From Burkholderiaceae bacterium (GTDB taxonomy: Bacteria; Pseudomonadota; Gammaproteobacteria; Burkholderiales; Burkholderiaceae_D), in the NCBI GenBank assembly GCA_031291325.1, contig JARLJG010000053.1, positions 40,445 through 104,444 of the forward strand: 64,000 nucleotides of DNA. Reading direction: 5' to 3'. Positions 8,651 through 16,278 of the stretch are shown here, piece after piece. The stretch's first letter is position 1. Every line of letters begins with the position of its first letter. A model generated the notes under the pieces. It made no database searches. It was not told where the DNA came from and saw only the letters and a list, made by a program, of their open reading frames with translations. A program made the translations under genes and the position numbers.

Positions 8651-9727
8651 ATGCTATATCGTGAAGCCGGACAATTCAAAACGACCTACGTCGCCGACGG
8701 GCAGATTTTCCCGATCCGGCAAGACCGGATCGCCTTCGTGCTGCTGTTGGCGGTCGCCTTCGTCGTCATTCCGTTGGGCGCCAGCGAATACTGGTTTTCG
8801 GCGATTTTGACGCCCTTCCTGGTGCTGGCGCTGGCAGCGCTCGGCTTGAACATCCTGACCGGCTACGCCGGCCAGTTGTCGCTCGGATCCGCTGCCTTCA
8901 TGGCGGTCGGCGCTTACGCCTCCTACAATTTTCAATTGCGCATCGACGGCATCCCGATCCTGTTGTCCTTCGTGCTGGGCGGCGTCTGCGCGGCGGGCGT
9001 CGGCGTGCTGTTCGGCCTGCCATCGCTACGCATCAAGGGCTTTTACCTGGCGGTGGCGACGCTCGCCGCGCAATTCTTCGTGATCTGGGTATTGACCAAA
9101 TTTCCGTGGCTGTCGAACGACAGCTCGTCCGGCGTCATCAGCGCGCAAAAGATCAATATCCTCGGCATTGCCATCGACACGCCGATGCGCAAATACCTGC
9201 TGGTGCTATCGGTCGTGTCGATCCTGGCGCTGACGGCGAAAAACCTGGTGCGCTCGTCGACCGGGCGCGCGTGGATGGCGGTGCGCGACATGGACGTGGC
9301 CGCCGAAGTGATCGGCATCCCGTTGATGAAAACCAAGTTGCTGGCGTTCGCGGTCAGTTCGTTCTATTGCGGCATCGCCGGCGCGCTGTATGCGTATTGC
9401 TACCTCGGCTCGGTCGAGCCGGACGGCTTCTCACTCGAACTATCGCTGCGCATCCTGTTCATGATCATCATCGGCGGCGTCGGCAGCATCCTCGGCGCCT
9501 TCCTCGGCTCGGCCTTCATTTTGCTGTTGCCGATATTCCTCGACAATTTCCTGCCGCCGCTGGCGAACCTGCTGCACCTGCCGTTGCGCAGCGAATCGCT
9601 GTCGCATATCCAGTTAATGGTGTTCGGCGCGCTGATTATCTTTTTCCTGATCGTCGAACCGCATGGCTTGGCGAGGTTATGGCAAATCACCAAGGAAAAA
9701 TTGCGGCTTTGGCCTTTCCCGCATTGA
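8651..9727 (+). CDS. Liv-type ABC transporter permease (LivM-like)
   Basis: This 358-aa polytopic permease has the LivM hallmarks ALAALGLNILTGYAGQLSLGSAAFMAVGAYAS and GRAWMAVRDMDVAAEVIGIP (EAA-type coupling loop). It starts 8 nt after livH. Its stop codon lies inside a 9-bp tandem repeat (9720-9755). Together with LivH it forms the heterodimeric transmembrane domain of the importer. Confidence 0.9.
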   Translation: MLYREAGQFKTTYVADGQIFPIRQDRIAFVLLLAVAFVVIPLGASEYWFSAILTPFLVLALAALGLNILTGYAGQLSLGSAAFMAVGAYASYNFQLRIDGIPILLSFVLGGVCAAGVGVLFGLPSLRIKGFYLAVATLAAQFFVIWVLTKFPWLSNDSSSGVISAQKINILGIAIDTPMRKYLLVLSVVSILALTAKNLVRSSTGRAWMAVRDMDVAAEVIGIPLMKTKLLAFAVSSFYCGIAGALYAYCYLGSVEPDGFSLELSLRILFMIIIGGVGSILGAFLGSAFILLLPIFLDNFLPPLANLLHLPLRSESLSHIQLMVFGALIIFFLIVEPHGLARLWQITKEKLRLWPFPH

Positions 9728-9755
9728 ACGCACTGAACGTATTGAACGCATTGAT
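9720..9755. repeat. Tandem 9-bp repeat (four units) across the livM stop codon
   Basis: Four consecutive imperfect units, cgcattgaa, cgcactgaa, cgtattgaa and cgcattgat, run from the last livM codons into the spacer before the binding-protein gene. The livM TGA lies in the first unit. Slippage could change the spacer or the C-terminus. Confidence 0.7.
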
Positions 9756-9780
9756 CGAACGGTTTAAAGGAGACGAAAGC

Positions 9781-11106
9781 ATGAAACGCATCAAACATTT
9801 GTTGTTGTCCATGACCACCGCAATCGCACTGATTGCGCCGCTCTGCTCCGCTGTCGCCGACAGCAACGACCAATTCATCGCGCTGCCCAGCTACCGCGTC
9901 GGCCCGTACGGCGCCAACGGCCAGGCGTTTTATGGCGGCTATGTCGATTATCTCAACTACGTCAATCTCAAGGAAGGCGGCGTCAATGGCGTCAAGCTGT
10001 CCTGGGAAGAGTGCGAAACCGAGTACAACAATGCCAAGGGCGTCGAATGCTACGAACGCCTGAAAGGTAAAAACCCGGTCACCAAGGGCACTGCCTACAA
10101 CGTGATGGCAACCGGCATCGCCTACGCCTTGATCGACAAGTCGGCGGAAGACAAGGTGCCGCTGATGATGGTCGGCTATGGCCGCACCGACGCGGTCGAC
10201 GGCTCGGTCTTCCCGTATGCGTTCCCGTTGGTCACGACTTACCAGATGCAAGTGTCGGCCATCGTCAAATATCTGGCGTCGAAGAATGGCGGTTCGCTGG
10301 CCGGCAAGAAGATCGTCTACCTGTATCACGATTCGGCCTACGGCAAGGAACCGATCGTCGCGCTGGAAGCCGAGAGCGCGATCGGCAAGTTCAAGCTGGT
10401 GGAAATCCCGGTCGCCCATCCGGGCAACGAGCAGGGCGCGCAATGGCTGCGCATCCGCCAGGAAAACCCCGACTACGTGATCTTCTGGGGCTGGGGCGTG
10501 ATGAACCAGACCGCGCTGAAGGCGGCGCAAAAGGTCGGCTATGCGCGCGACAAGATCGTCGGTTCCTGGTGGGCCGGTTCGGAAGAAGACACGATCCCGG
10601 CTGGCGAAGCCGCCAAAGGCTACCTGAGCGCCACCTGGAACGTGGCCGGCGCGAACGTGCCGCTGATCGCCGATATCGAAAAAGTGGTGTACGCCACCGG
10701 CAAGGGCAATCTGCAAGACAAGAGCAAGGTCGGCACGGTGTTGTATAACCGTGGCGTCTCGGTCGCAGTGGCGACGGTGGAAGCGATCCGCACCGCGCAA
10801 GCGAAATTCGGCAAGGGCAAGGTAGTCAGCGGCGAGCAAATGCGCTGGGGCCTGGAAAACCTGAACATCACCAACGCCCGCCTGACGCAACTGGGCGCGA
10901 CTGGATTGCTGCCGGAAATCAAGACTTCCTGCGCCAATCACGAAGGTTCCGGCATGGTCAAGATTCAGCAATGGGATGGGACGAAGTGGAACATCGTCAC
11001 GCCCGACTGGATCGAAGGCAACAAGGCACTGATCCATCCGCTGTTCATGGCGAATGCGGCCAAGTATGCGAAGGAAAAAGGCATCACTCCGGGTTGCCTT
11101 AAATAG
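9781..11106 (+). CDS. Periplasmic substrate-binding protein of the Liv-type importer
   Basis: This 441-aa type I periplasmic binding protein starts at the ATG at 9781, preceded by AAGGAG at good spacing and followed by a signal peptide (MKRIKHLLLSMTTAIALIAPLCSAVADS). The track ORF from 9106 reads an out-of-frame shadow of livM and is not a fusion. The body has the Leu/Ile/Val-binding fold (GGYVDYLNYVNLKEGGVNG ... KIVYLYHDSAYGKEP ... NPDYVIFWGWG). It is longer than LivJ/LivK, as in the subgroup found with acyl-CoA ligases. It captures the substrate for the adjacent permeases; the ligand is unknown. Confidence 0.9.
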   Translation: MKRIKHLLLSMTTAIALIAPLCSAVADSNDQFIALPSYRVGPYGANGQAFYGGYVDYLNYVNLKEGGVNGVKLSWEECETEYNNAKGVECYERLKGKNPVTKGTAYNVMATGIAYALIDKSAEDKVPLMMVGYGRTDAVDGSVFPYAFPLVTTYQMQVSAIVKYLASKNGGSLAGKKIVYLYHDSAYGKEPIVALEAESAIGKFKLVEIPVAHPGNEQGAQWLRIRQENPDYVIFWGWGVMNQTALKAAQKVGYARDKIVGSWWAGSEEDTIPAGEAAKGYLSATWNVAGANVPLIADIEKVVYATGKGNLQDKSKVGTVLYNRGVSVAVATVEAIRTAQAKFGKGKVVSGEQMRWGLENLNITNARLTQLGATGLLPEIKTSCANHEGSGMVKIQQWDGTKWNIVTPDWIEGNKALIHPLFMANAAKYAKEKGITPGCLK

Positions 11107-11172
11107 CGTCTATCTACTTTTTGGTTCATCTGAGTATTTTGTGGGTAAGTTATTTGGCTCCAACCTAACCCT

Positions 11173-11257
11173 CCGTCATTCCCGCGAAGGCGGGAATCCA
11201 TAAGGCGTTCGCTCGATCGAACTCAGTATGGGTTCCCGCCTTCGCGGGAACGACGAG
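11173..11257. repeat. Inverted pair of a dispersed GC-rich repeat
   Basis: The repeat ccgtcattcccgcgaaggcg and its partner ggttcccgccttcgcgggaa face each other around a 30-bp core, each arm itself a small hairpin (cccgcgaaggcggg). This type is very frequent between genes in betaproteobacteria. It sits between the binding protein and the second ATPase and could attenuate transcription, which is an inference. Confidence 0.7.
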
Positions 11258-11343
11258 GTTTTTATCACACTTGAGACAATGCGTTTTCTTACCGACAAAA
11301 AGACCCGACCAGCCTCTATTTTACATAGGGAAAACACAGGATC

Positions 11344-12147
11344 ATGAGCAGCGGACTAAGCGTCAACAATATCGAAGTGATCTACGATCATGTGATCCTG
11401 GTCTTGAAAGGCGTGTCGCTCGACGTGCCGGAAGGGAAAATCGTGGCCTTGCTCGGCGCCAACGGCGCCGGCAAGAGCACCACGCTGAAGGCGATTTCCA
11501 ACTTGCTGTCCGCCGAACGCGGCGACGTGACCAAGGGCAGCATCGAGTATCGCGGCCAGCGCATCGACCGCTCGACGCCGAACGATCTGGTCAAGCGCGG
11601 CGTGATTCAAGTGATGGAAGGACGGCATTGTTTCGCCCACCTGACCATCGAGGATAACCTGTTGACCGGCGCCTACACGCGCGGCATCTCGAAGGCCGAA
11701 ACCAAGCACGAGCTGGAAAAGATTTACACCTATTTCCCGCGCCTGAAGGTGCGCTGCAAGTCGCTCTCCGGCTATACCTCCGGCGGCGAACAGCAGATGA
11801 CCGCGATAGGCCGCGCGATGATGGCCAAGCCGTCGATGATTCTGCTGGACGAACCGTCGATGGGCCTCGCGCCGCAGATCGTCGAAGAAATCTTCGAGAT
11901 CGTCAAGGACTTGAACCGCCGCGAGAAAGTCTCGTTTTTGCTGGCCGAGCAAAACACGATGATCGCGCTGCGCTACTCGGACTTCGGCTACATCCTGGAA
12001 AATGGCCGCGTCGTGATGGAAGGCGCGGCAGCGGATCTGGCCGGCAATGAAGACGTCAAGGAATTCTACCTGGGCGTCGCCAGCGGCGAGCGCAAGAGTT
12101 TCCGCGACATGAAATTCTACCGACGCCGCAAGCGTTGGCTGGCATAA
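11344..12147 (+). CDS. Liv-type ABC transporter ATP-binding protein (LivF-like)
   Basis: This 267-aa ATPase has a Walker A GANGAGKST, a signature YTSGGEQQMTAIGRAMMAKPSMILLDEPSMGLAP, and AEQNTMIAL as the H-loop equivalent of the LivF clade. The C-terminal tail VASGERKSFRDMKFYRRRKRW is longer than in LivF and is typical of the CoA-ligase-linked subgroup as I know it. AGGA lies upstream of the ATG. It is the second ATPase of the importer. Confidence 0.9.
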   Translation: MSSGLSVNNIEVIYDHVILVLKGVSLDVPEGKIVALLGANGAGKSTTLKAISNLLSAERGDVTKGSIEYRGQRIDRSTPNDLVKRGVIQVMEGRHCFAHLTIEDNLLTGAYTRGISKAETKHELEKIYTYFPRLKVRCKSLSGYTSGGEQQMTAIGRAMMAKPSMILLDEPSMGLAPQIVEEIFEIVKDLNRREKVSFLLAEQNTMIALRYSDFGYILENGRVVMEGAAADLAGNEDVKEFYLGVASGERKSFRDMKFYRRRKRWLA

Positions 12148-12159
12148 GGAAAATCGGCC

Positions 12160-13413
12160 ATGAATGAGTATCTGGACACGCTTGAAGTGCGCGATCCGCA
12201 AGCGCGCGAACGCGCCGCGCTGGCAGCCTTGCCGCATTTGCTGGCGCAAGCCAAAACGACCCCCGGCTGGGCGCGCATACTGCAGCACGTAGATGCCGCC
12301 GACATCGATACGCGCGCGGCGCTGGCGCAACTGCCGGTGACGCGAAAATCCGATTTGCACCAGTTGCAAAGCGAGTCGTTGCCGTTCGGCGGCTTGACGG
12401 TGACGCCGCCGCATCGCCTGCGGCGGCTATTCATGTCGCCCGGCCCGATCTTCGACCCGGAAGGCCACAGCGCCGACTGGTGGCGCTTTGCGCGTCCGAT
12501 GTTTGCGGTCGGCGTGCGCGCCGGCCATATCGTGCAAAACTGCTTTTCCTATCACTTCACGCCGGCAGCGGCGATGGTCGAAGGCGGCGCCGCCAAGCTC
12601 GGCTGCACCGTCATCCCCGCCGGCATCGGCCAGACCGAAATGCAAGTGCAGGCGATGGCGACGCTAAAGCCGGAAGTGTATGCCGGCTCGCCTTCGTTCC
12701 TGAAACTGATCGTCGAAAAAGCGCGCGAAATGGGCGCGGATATCGGCAGCGTGCAGCGCGCCATCGTCGGCGCGGAAGCCTTGCCGCCATCGCTGCGCAA
12801 CTGGCTGCGCGACAACGGCGTGCCGCAGGTGTTGCAGATGTACGGCTCAGCCGACATCGGCAACATCGCCTACGAATCGGCCTGCGACGGCGAAGTCAAC
12901 CCAGGCATGATCCTCGACGAAGACTTGCTGCTCGAAATCGTCCGCCCCGGCACCGGCGACCCGCTGCCCGACGGCGAAATCGGCGAAGTCGTCGTCACCT
13001 CCTTCAACCCGGATTATCCATTGATCCGCTTCGCCACCGGCGACCTGTCGGCCGTGCTGCCCGGCCTCTCGCCCTGCGGCCGCACCAACACCCGCATCCG
13101 TGGCTGGCTAGGCCGCGCCGACCAGACCGCCAAGGTGCGCGCGATGTTCATCCATCCGTCGCAGGTGGCGCAAGTGCAAAAGCGCCACCCGCAAATCGTC
13201 AAATCCAGATTGATCGTCAGCGGCCACATGGGGCAGGACGAAATGACGCTGCATTGCGAAGTCGAGCAACCCGACGCCGCGCATCCTATGGCGGCGGCGG
13301 TTGCTGACAGCATCCGGGATATCACCAAGCTGCGCGGCGACGTGCGCTTTGTGGCTTGTGGGAGTTTACCGAATGATGGTAAGGTTATTGATGATGTTCG
13401 GAAGTATGAATAG
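12160..13413 (+). CDS. Phenylacetate-CoA ligase-like (PaaK/CapK family) adenylate-forming protein
   Basis: This 417-aa protein is last in the operon, 12 nt after livF. The PaaK-type core is visible: AIVGAEALPPSLRNWLRDNG, VLQMYGSADIGNIAYES, DYPLIRFATGDLSAVL, and the C-terminal LPNDGKVIDDVRKYE with a lysine in the catalytic position. The N-terminal nucleotide loop is degenerate: where PaaK has SSGTTGKP this protein has MSPGPIFDPEG. Family knowledge suggests CoA ligation of an aryl or related acid. The altered loop makes activity or substrate uncertain. It may work after, or with, the first synthetase of the operon. Confidence 0.75.
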   Translation: MNEYLDTLEVRDPQARERAALAALPHLLAQAKTTPGWARILQHVDAADIDTRAALAQLPVTRKSDLHQLQSESLPFGGLTVTPPHRLRRLFMSPGPIFDPEGHSADWWRFARPMFAVGVRAGHIVQNCFSYHFTPAAAMVEGGAAKLGCTVIPAGIGQTEMQVQAMATLKPEVYAGSPSFLKLIVEKAREMGADIGSVQRAIVGAEALPPSLRNWLRDNGVPQVLQMYGSADIGNIAYESACDGEVNPGMILDEDLLLEIVRPGTGDPLPDGEIGEVVVTSFNPDYPLIRFATGDLSAVLPGLSPCGRTNTRIRGWLGRADQTAKVRAMFIHPSQVAQVQKRHPQIVKSRLIVSGHMGQDEMTLHCEVEQPDAAHPMAAAVADSIRDITKLRGDVRFVACGSLPNDGKVIDDVRKYE

Positions 13414-13499
13414 GGCGCAGTCGTTTTGAATTGGGCTGAAAGTGATCACATGCTTTCCACTTCCATAACACGTTTGGTGAACATGGGAAAAATTCAATA

Positions 13500-13715
13500 A
13501 TGTCAGCGACACCAAAACCGCTATATTGTGGCGAAGCATGCACAAATGCGATGCTTTTTCGATCATTTGGCACATGCCCTGAATGCAACAAAATTTGGGA
13601 CTGCCAATGCGGCGACGACAATCGTCACTATAAAAATAACGCGTGGAAAATCTGCGACACTTGCTCCAGGCAACAACACCGTTGCGTAAAATGTGGCGCT
13701 GAAATCAAAAGCTAA
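13500..13715 (+). CDS. Small cysteine-rich, zinc-ribbon-like protein
   Basis: This 71-aa ORF is preceded by GGGAAAA. It carries paired cysteines: CGEAC, CPECNKIWDCQC, CDTC and CVKC, plus two histidines, as in a small zinc-binding fold. No catalytic motif is recognised. It begins an AT-richer patch that differs from the surrounding operons and is followed by two other orphan genes on the same strand. It could be a structural zinc protein or an orphan from a mobile module. The cysteine spacing is too regular for a random frame, so I call it real with moderate confidence. Confidence 0.6.
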   Translation: MSATPKPLYCGEACTNAMLFRSFGTCPECNKIWDCQCGDDNRHYKNNAWKICDTCSRQQHRCVKCGAEIKS

Positions 13716-13768
13716 AAATAACCAAGAGTGGGCACAGGTGCCCACCGGACTTTCCCGTTAGGCTATTT

Positions 13769-14185
13769 ATGGCATCAACAGAACCGGCAAGTTTTATAAA
13801 TCTAGATTTAGAGTTGGAATCGCATTCGAATTTGAGCGCGCTTGCTCAGCACCTGGCGGGTCAAGTTTTTGTACTTTTTAATGGTGAGACTGCGCAAGGA
13901 TTTCGTCTCGTAATGGAGCCGTTAATTGATAGCGCGTTGAATGGGAACCCGTTGGCATGTACAGAGCATTTCATTGCGCTCTTGAATTCTCTGCCAAAGG
14001 AACTTCTGGATATTTGGAAAAATTGCACATTTCGGGTGTTTGACTACGGCTTTGAAGGTGGTATTGAGTGTCCGCCGCTGCACACTACGATATGCACGGC
14101 CTCGCTGCTTCAAATTGCAAATCTTGGGGCGGACATCCGAATTACAGTATACCCGTTTCGAGAAGAAGAACCCTGCACCAAATAG
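13769..14185 (+). CDS. Hypothetical protein, DUF4279-like pattern
   Basis: This 138-aa acidic protein lacks a signal peptide or membrane segment. It shows the pattern FINLDLELESHSNLSALAQHL ... LPKELLDIWKNCTFRVFDYGFEGG ... LLQIANLGADIRITVYPF. In my recollection this is the layout of DUF4279-type proteins, often found as small immunity-like or orphan genes; that assignment is tentative. Base composition is clearly more AT-rich than in the flanking operons, consistent with transfer. It lies between the Cys-rich ORF and the ACP-like ORF, all plus strand. Function unknown. Confidence 0.65.
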   Translation: MASTEPASFINLDLELESHSNLSALAQHLAGQVFVLFNGETAQGFRLVMEPLIDSALNGNPLACTEHFIALLNSLPKELLDIWKNCTFRVFDYGFEGGIECPPLHTTICTASLLQIANLGADIRITVYPFREEEPCTK

Positions 14186-14243
14186 GTGGGCCAAACAAAA
14201 GCATTAGCCTAAACGCGCAGTCAATTTTGGTATCATTGAAGCC

Positions 14244-14693
14244 ATGAGCACCTTCGCCATCGTTACGTTCGGTATCATCGCTGCATTCCTATTCTCCGCT
14301 TGGAAAGGCGGGCAATTGCCAATGCCGTTTAGAATCCGTACATGCCAAGGAGTCGAATGGCGCGAAGCATTCCCGGATGTTCCGAAGCAGAATATCCGCG
14401 CCTTTCTTTTGTTATTTGTCGATGCATTCGCATTCAAAGACAGCGCCAAGTTGCAGTTCAATCCAAACGACAAAATTCTTGATGTCTATCGCTCTTTGTA
14501 TCGGCACGAGTGGCTACCAGACGCTCTTGAACTTGAGATGTTCGCCAAGCTTATCGAGAAAACATATCGTGTCAGCTTTAACGCAGTATGGAGCGAACAC
14601 CTTACCCTTGGAGAATTGTTCGCTCATTCAATTGGGGCCGGGAAAAACATGCCCCCCACCAAATTAAACAATACTGAACGCCCTTCCGGTTAA
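14244..14693 (+). CDS. Membrane-anchored protein with ACP-like C-terminal region
   Basis: This 149-aa protein has one hydrophobic N-terminal segment (FAIVTFGIIAAFLFSAW, about residues 4-20). It is followed by a region around residues 75-130 (DKILDVYRSLYRHEWLPDALELEMFAKLIEKTYRV ... LTLGELFAHSI) that resembles the four-helix acyl-carrier/DUF1493 layout. The phosphopantetheine serine of D-S-L is replaced by alanine (PDALELE), so a carrier role is unlikely. It is the last gene of the AT-rich patch and is convergent with the MFS gene. Function unknown; an immunity-like or regulatory orphan is possible. Confidence 0.65.
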   Translation: MSTFAIVTFGIIAAFLFSAWKGGQLPMPFRIRTCQGVEWREAFPDVPKQNIRAFLLLFVDAFAFKDSAKLQFNPNDKILDVYRSLYRHEWLPDALELEMFAKLIEKTYRVSFNAVWSEHLTLGELFAHSIGAGKNMPPTKLNNTERPSG

Positions 14694-14712
14694 GAGATGC
14701 GCGAAAGCTGTC

Positions 14713-16014
14713 CTAATCCACCGCCTCATTAACCAACCGACCCGGCACCAAAAGCGTCAACACCGCCCCCGCGAGCAACGACCCAGCCAGCGCCAGCATG
14801 CCAATATTGGTGCTATGCGTCGCATCCTTCAACCACCCAACCAGATACGGGCTGACGAAGCCGGCCAGGTTGCCGAGCGAATTGATCAGCGCGATTCCCG
14901 CTGCTGCCGCCGTGCCGCCGAGGATGGCTGTCGGCAGGCTCCAGAATAGCGGCAGGCTGGTGATGATGCCGGCGGTTGCCAGCGTCAATGCCGCCAGAGC
15001 GAGCCATGCGTTGTCTGCGTACATGGTGCTCAATACCAGGCCGACGCCGCCCGCCAGCGCCGGAATGGCGACGTGCCAGCGCCGTTCGCGGCGGGCGTCG
15101 GCGCTGTGGCTGACCAGCAGCATGACTACCGTTGCGCAGGCGTACGGAATTGCCGACAACAGCCCGACATCCAGCGCACTCTTGACACCGCTGGCCTTGA
15201 TTAAGGTCGGCAGCCAAAAGCCGACGCCGTACAGCCCCATCACCAGGCAGAAATAGATCAAGGCCATCAGCCACACACGCGGATTGGCGAACATGCCAGC
15301 CAGCGCGTGTTCGGATTTGCGCCCGGCTTCTTGCGCGATGTGCGCTTCCAGCATTTGCTTTTCCGCTTCGGTGAGCCAGTTGGCATCGCGGATGCGGTCT
15401 TGCAGATAGAAGAATACGACCAGGCCGACCAGAATCGACGGCAGCGCCTCGCACACGAACATCCATTGCCAGCCCGCCAAGCCGCCCACGCCCGGCATGT
15501 TTTGCATGATCCAGCCGGAGAGCGGGCCGCCGATGACGCCCGATAGCGGCACCGCCGTCATGAACAGCGTGGTGATCTTGCCGCGCCGCTGCGATGGATA
15601 CCAATAGGTGATGTACAGGATGACGCCGGGGAAAAAGCCGGCCTCCGCCGCGCCGAGAAAAAAGCGCACGATGTAAAACGTCAGCGGCGTATCGATGAAA
15701 ATCATCGCGCCGGAAATCAAGCCCCAGGTAATCATGATGCGGGCGATCCAGATGCGCGCGCCGACCCGATGCAGGACGATATTGCTGGGTATCTCGAACA
15801 GGAAATAGCCGATGAAAAAAATCCCCGCGCCCAGGCCGAATACCGTGTCGCTGAAGCGCAAGTCGCTCAACATTTGCAGCTTGGCGAAGCCGACGTTGAC
15901 GCGATCGAGGTAAGCGACCACGTAGCTGACGAAGAGCAGCGGGATCAGCCGGCGCGTGACTTTCGCGTAGATCGCGGCTTCTTGCGCTTTCGACATCAAA
16001 TCGGGTTGGGACAT
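14713..16014 (-). CDS. MFS transporter, anion:cation symporter (ACS) type
   Basis: This polytopic inner-membrane protein of about 433 aa has 12 predicted helices and the ACS-family signatures VVAYLDRVNVGFAKLQM and GAAEAGFFPGVILYITYWYPSQRRGK. ACS members take up organic anions such as sugar acids, phthalate or tartrate. The track start at 16083 gives an Arg-rich leader. I prefer the ATG at 16014 (MSQPDLMSKAQEAAIY) with GAGA upstream. No catabolic genes adjoin it, so the substrate cannot be inferred. An inverted-repeat element lies upstream of it. Confidence 0.85.
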   Translation of the reverse strand: MSQPDLMSKAQEAAIYAKVTRRLIPLLFVSYVVAYLDRVNVGFAKLQMLSDLRFSDTVFGLGAGIFFIGYFLFEIPSNIVLHRVGARIWIARIMITWGLISGAMIFIDTPLTFYIVRFFLGAAEAGFFPGVILYITYWYPSQRRGKITTLFMTAVPLSGVIGGPLSGWIMQNMPGVGGLAGWQWMFVCEALPSILVGLVVFFYLQDRIRDANWLTEAEKQMLEAHIAQEAGRKSEHALAGMFANPRVWLMALIYFCLVMGLYGVGFWLPTLIKASGVKSALDVGLLSAIPYACATVVMLLVSHSADARRERRWHVAIPALAGGVGLVLSTMYADNAWLALAALTLATAGIITSLPLFWSLPTAILGGTAAAAGIALINSLGNLAGFVSPYLVGWLKDATHSTNIGMLALAGSLLAGAVLTLLVPGRLVNEAVD

Positions 16015-16086
16015 ATGCGGTCTCGAGGTTGTCGTTGCCCGGCCGGATCGCATAGGCAATGTAGCGGGAATGCGGCGAATCAACGC

Positions 16087-16226
16087 GTAGGTTGGGCTAG
16101 GCTTTATCAGCCCAACGTTTAACGTGAAAAAGGCCGATCAAATTTCAAAGCACCACGCACAGAATTATTGCTTTTGCCTTGCCAGCGTCGAATGTTGGGC
16201 TAAACAAAACCGTTAGCCCAACCTAC
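16087..16226. repeat. 140-bp repeat-like element with 13-bp perfect terminal inverted repeats
   Basis: The ends gtaggttgggcta and tagcccaacctac are perfect 13-bp inverted repeats. Each end also forms its own hairpin with an inner TTGGGCT/AGCCCAA copy. No coding frame is seen. This is a MITE-like or palindromic intergenic repeat between the MFS gene and the pepF-like gene. Confidence 0.65.
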
Positions 16227-16278
16227 CAAATCAATGTCCCGCCGAATCGCGCTGGCGATGCGGCGGGAATGCAGCGAA

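Noticed and set aside
9106-11106. Apparent 666-aa protein ending in the substrate-binding protein
   Set aside because: The first 225 codons are an out-of-frame, arginine-rich shadow of livM. AAGGAG plus ATG and a signal peptide at 9781 mark the real start.
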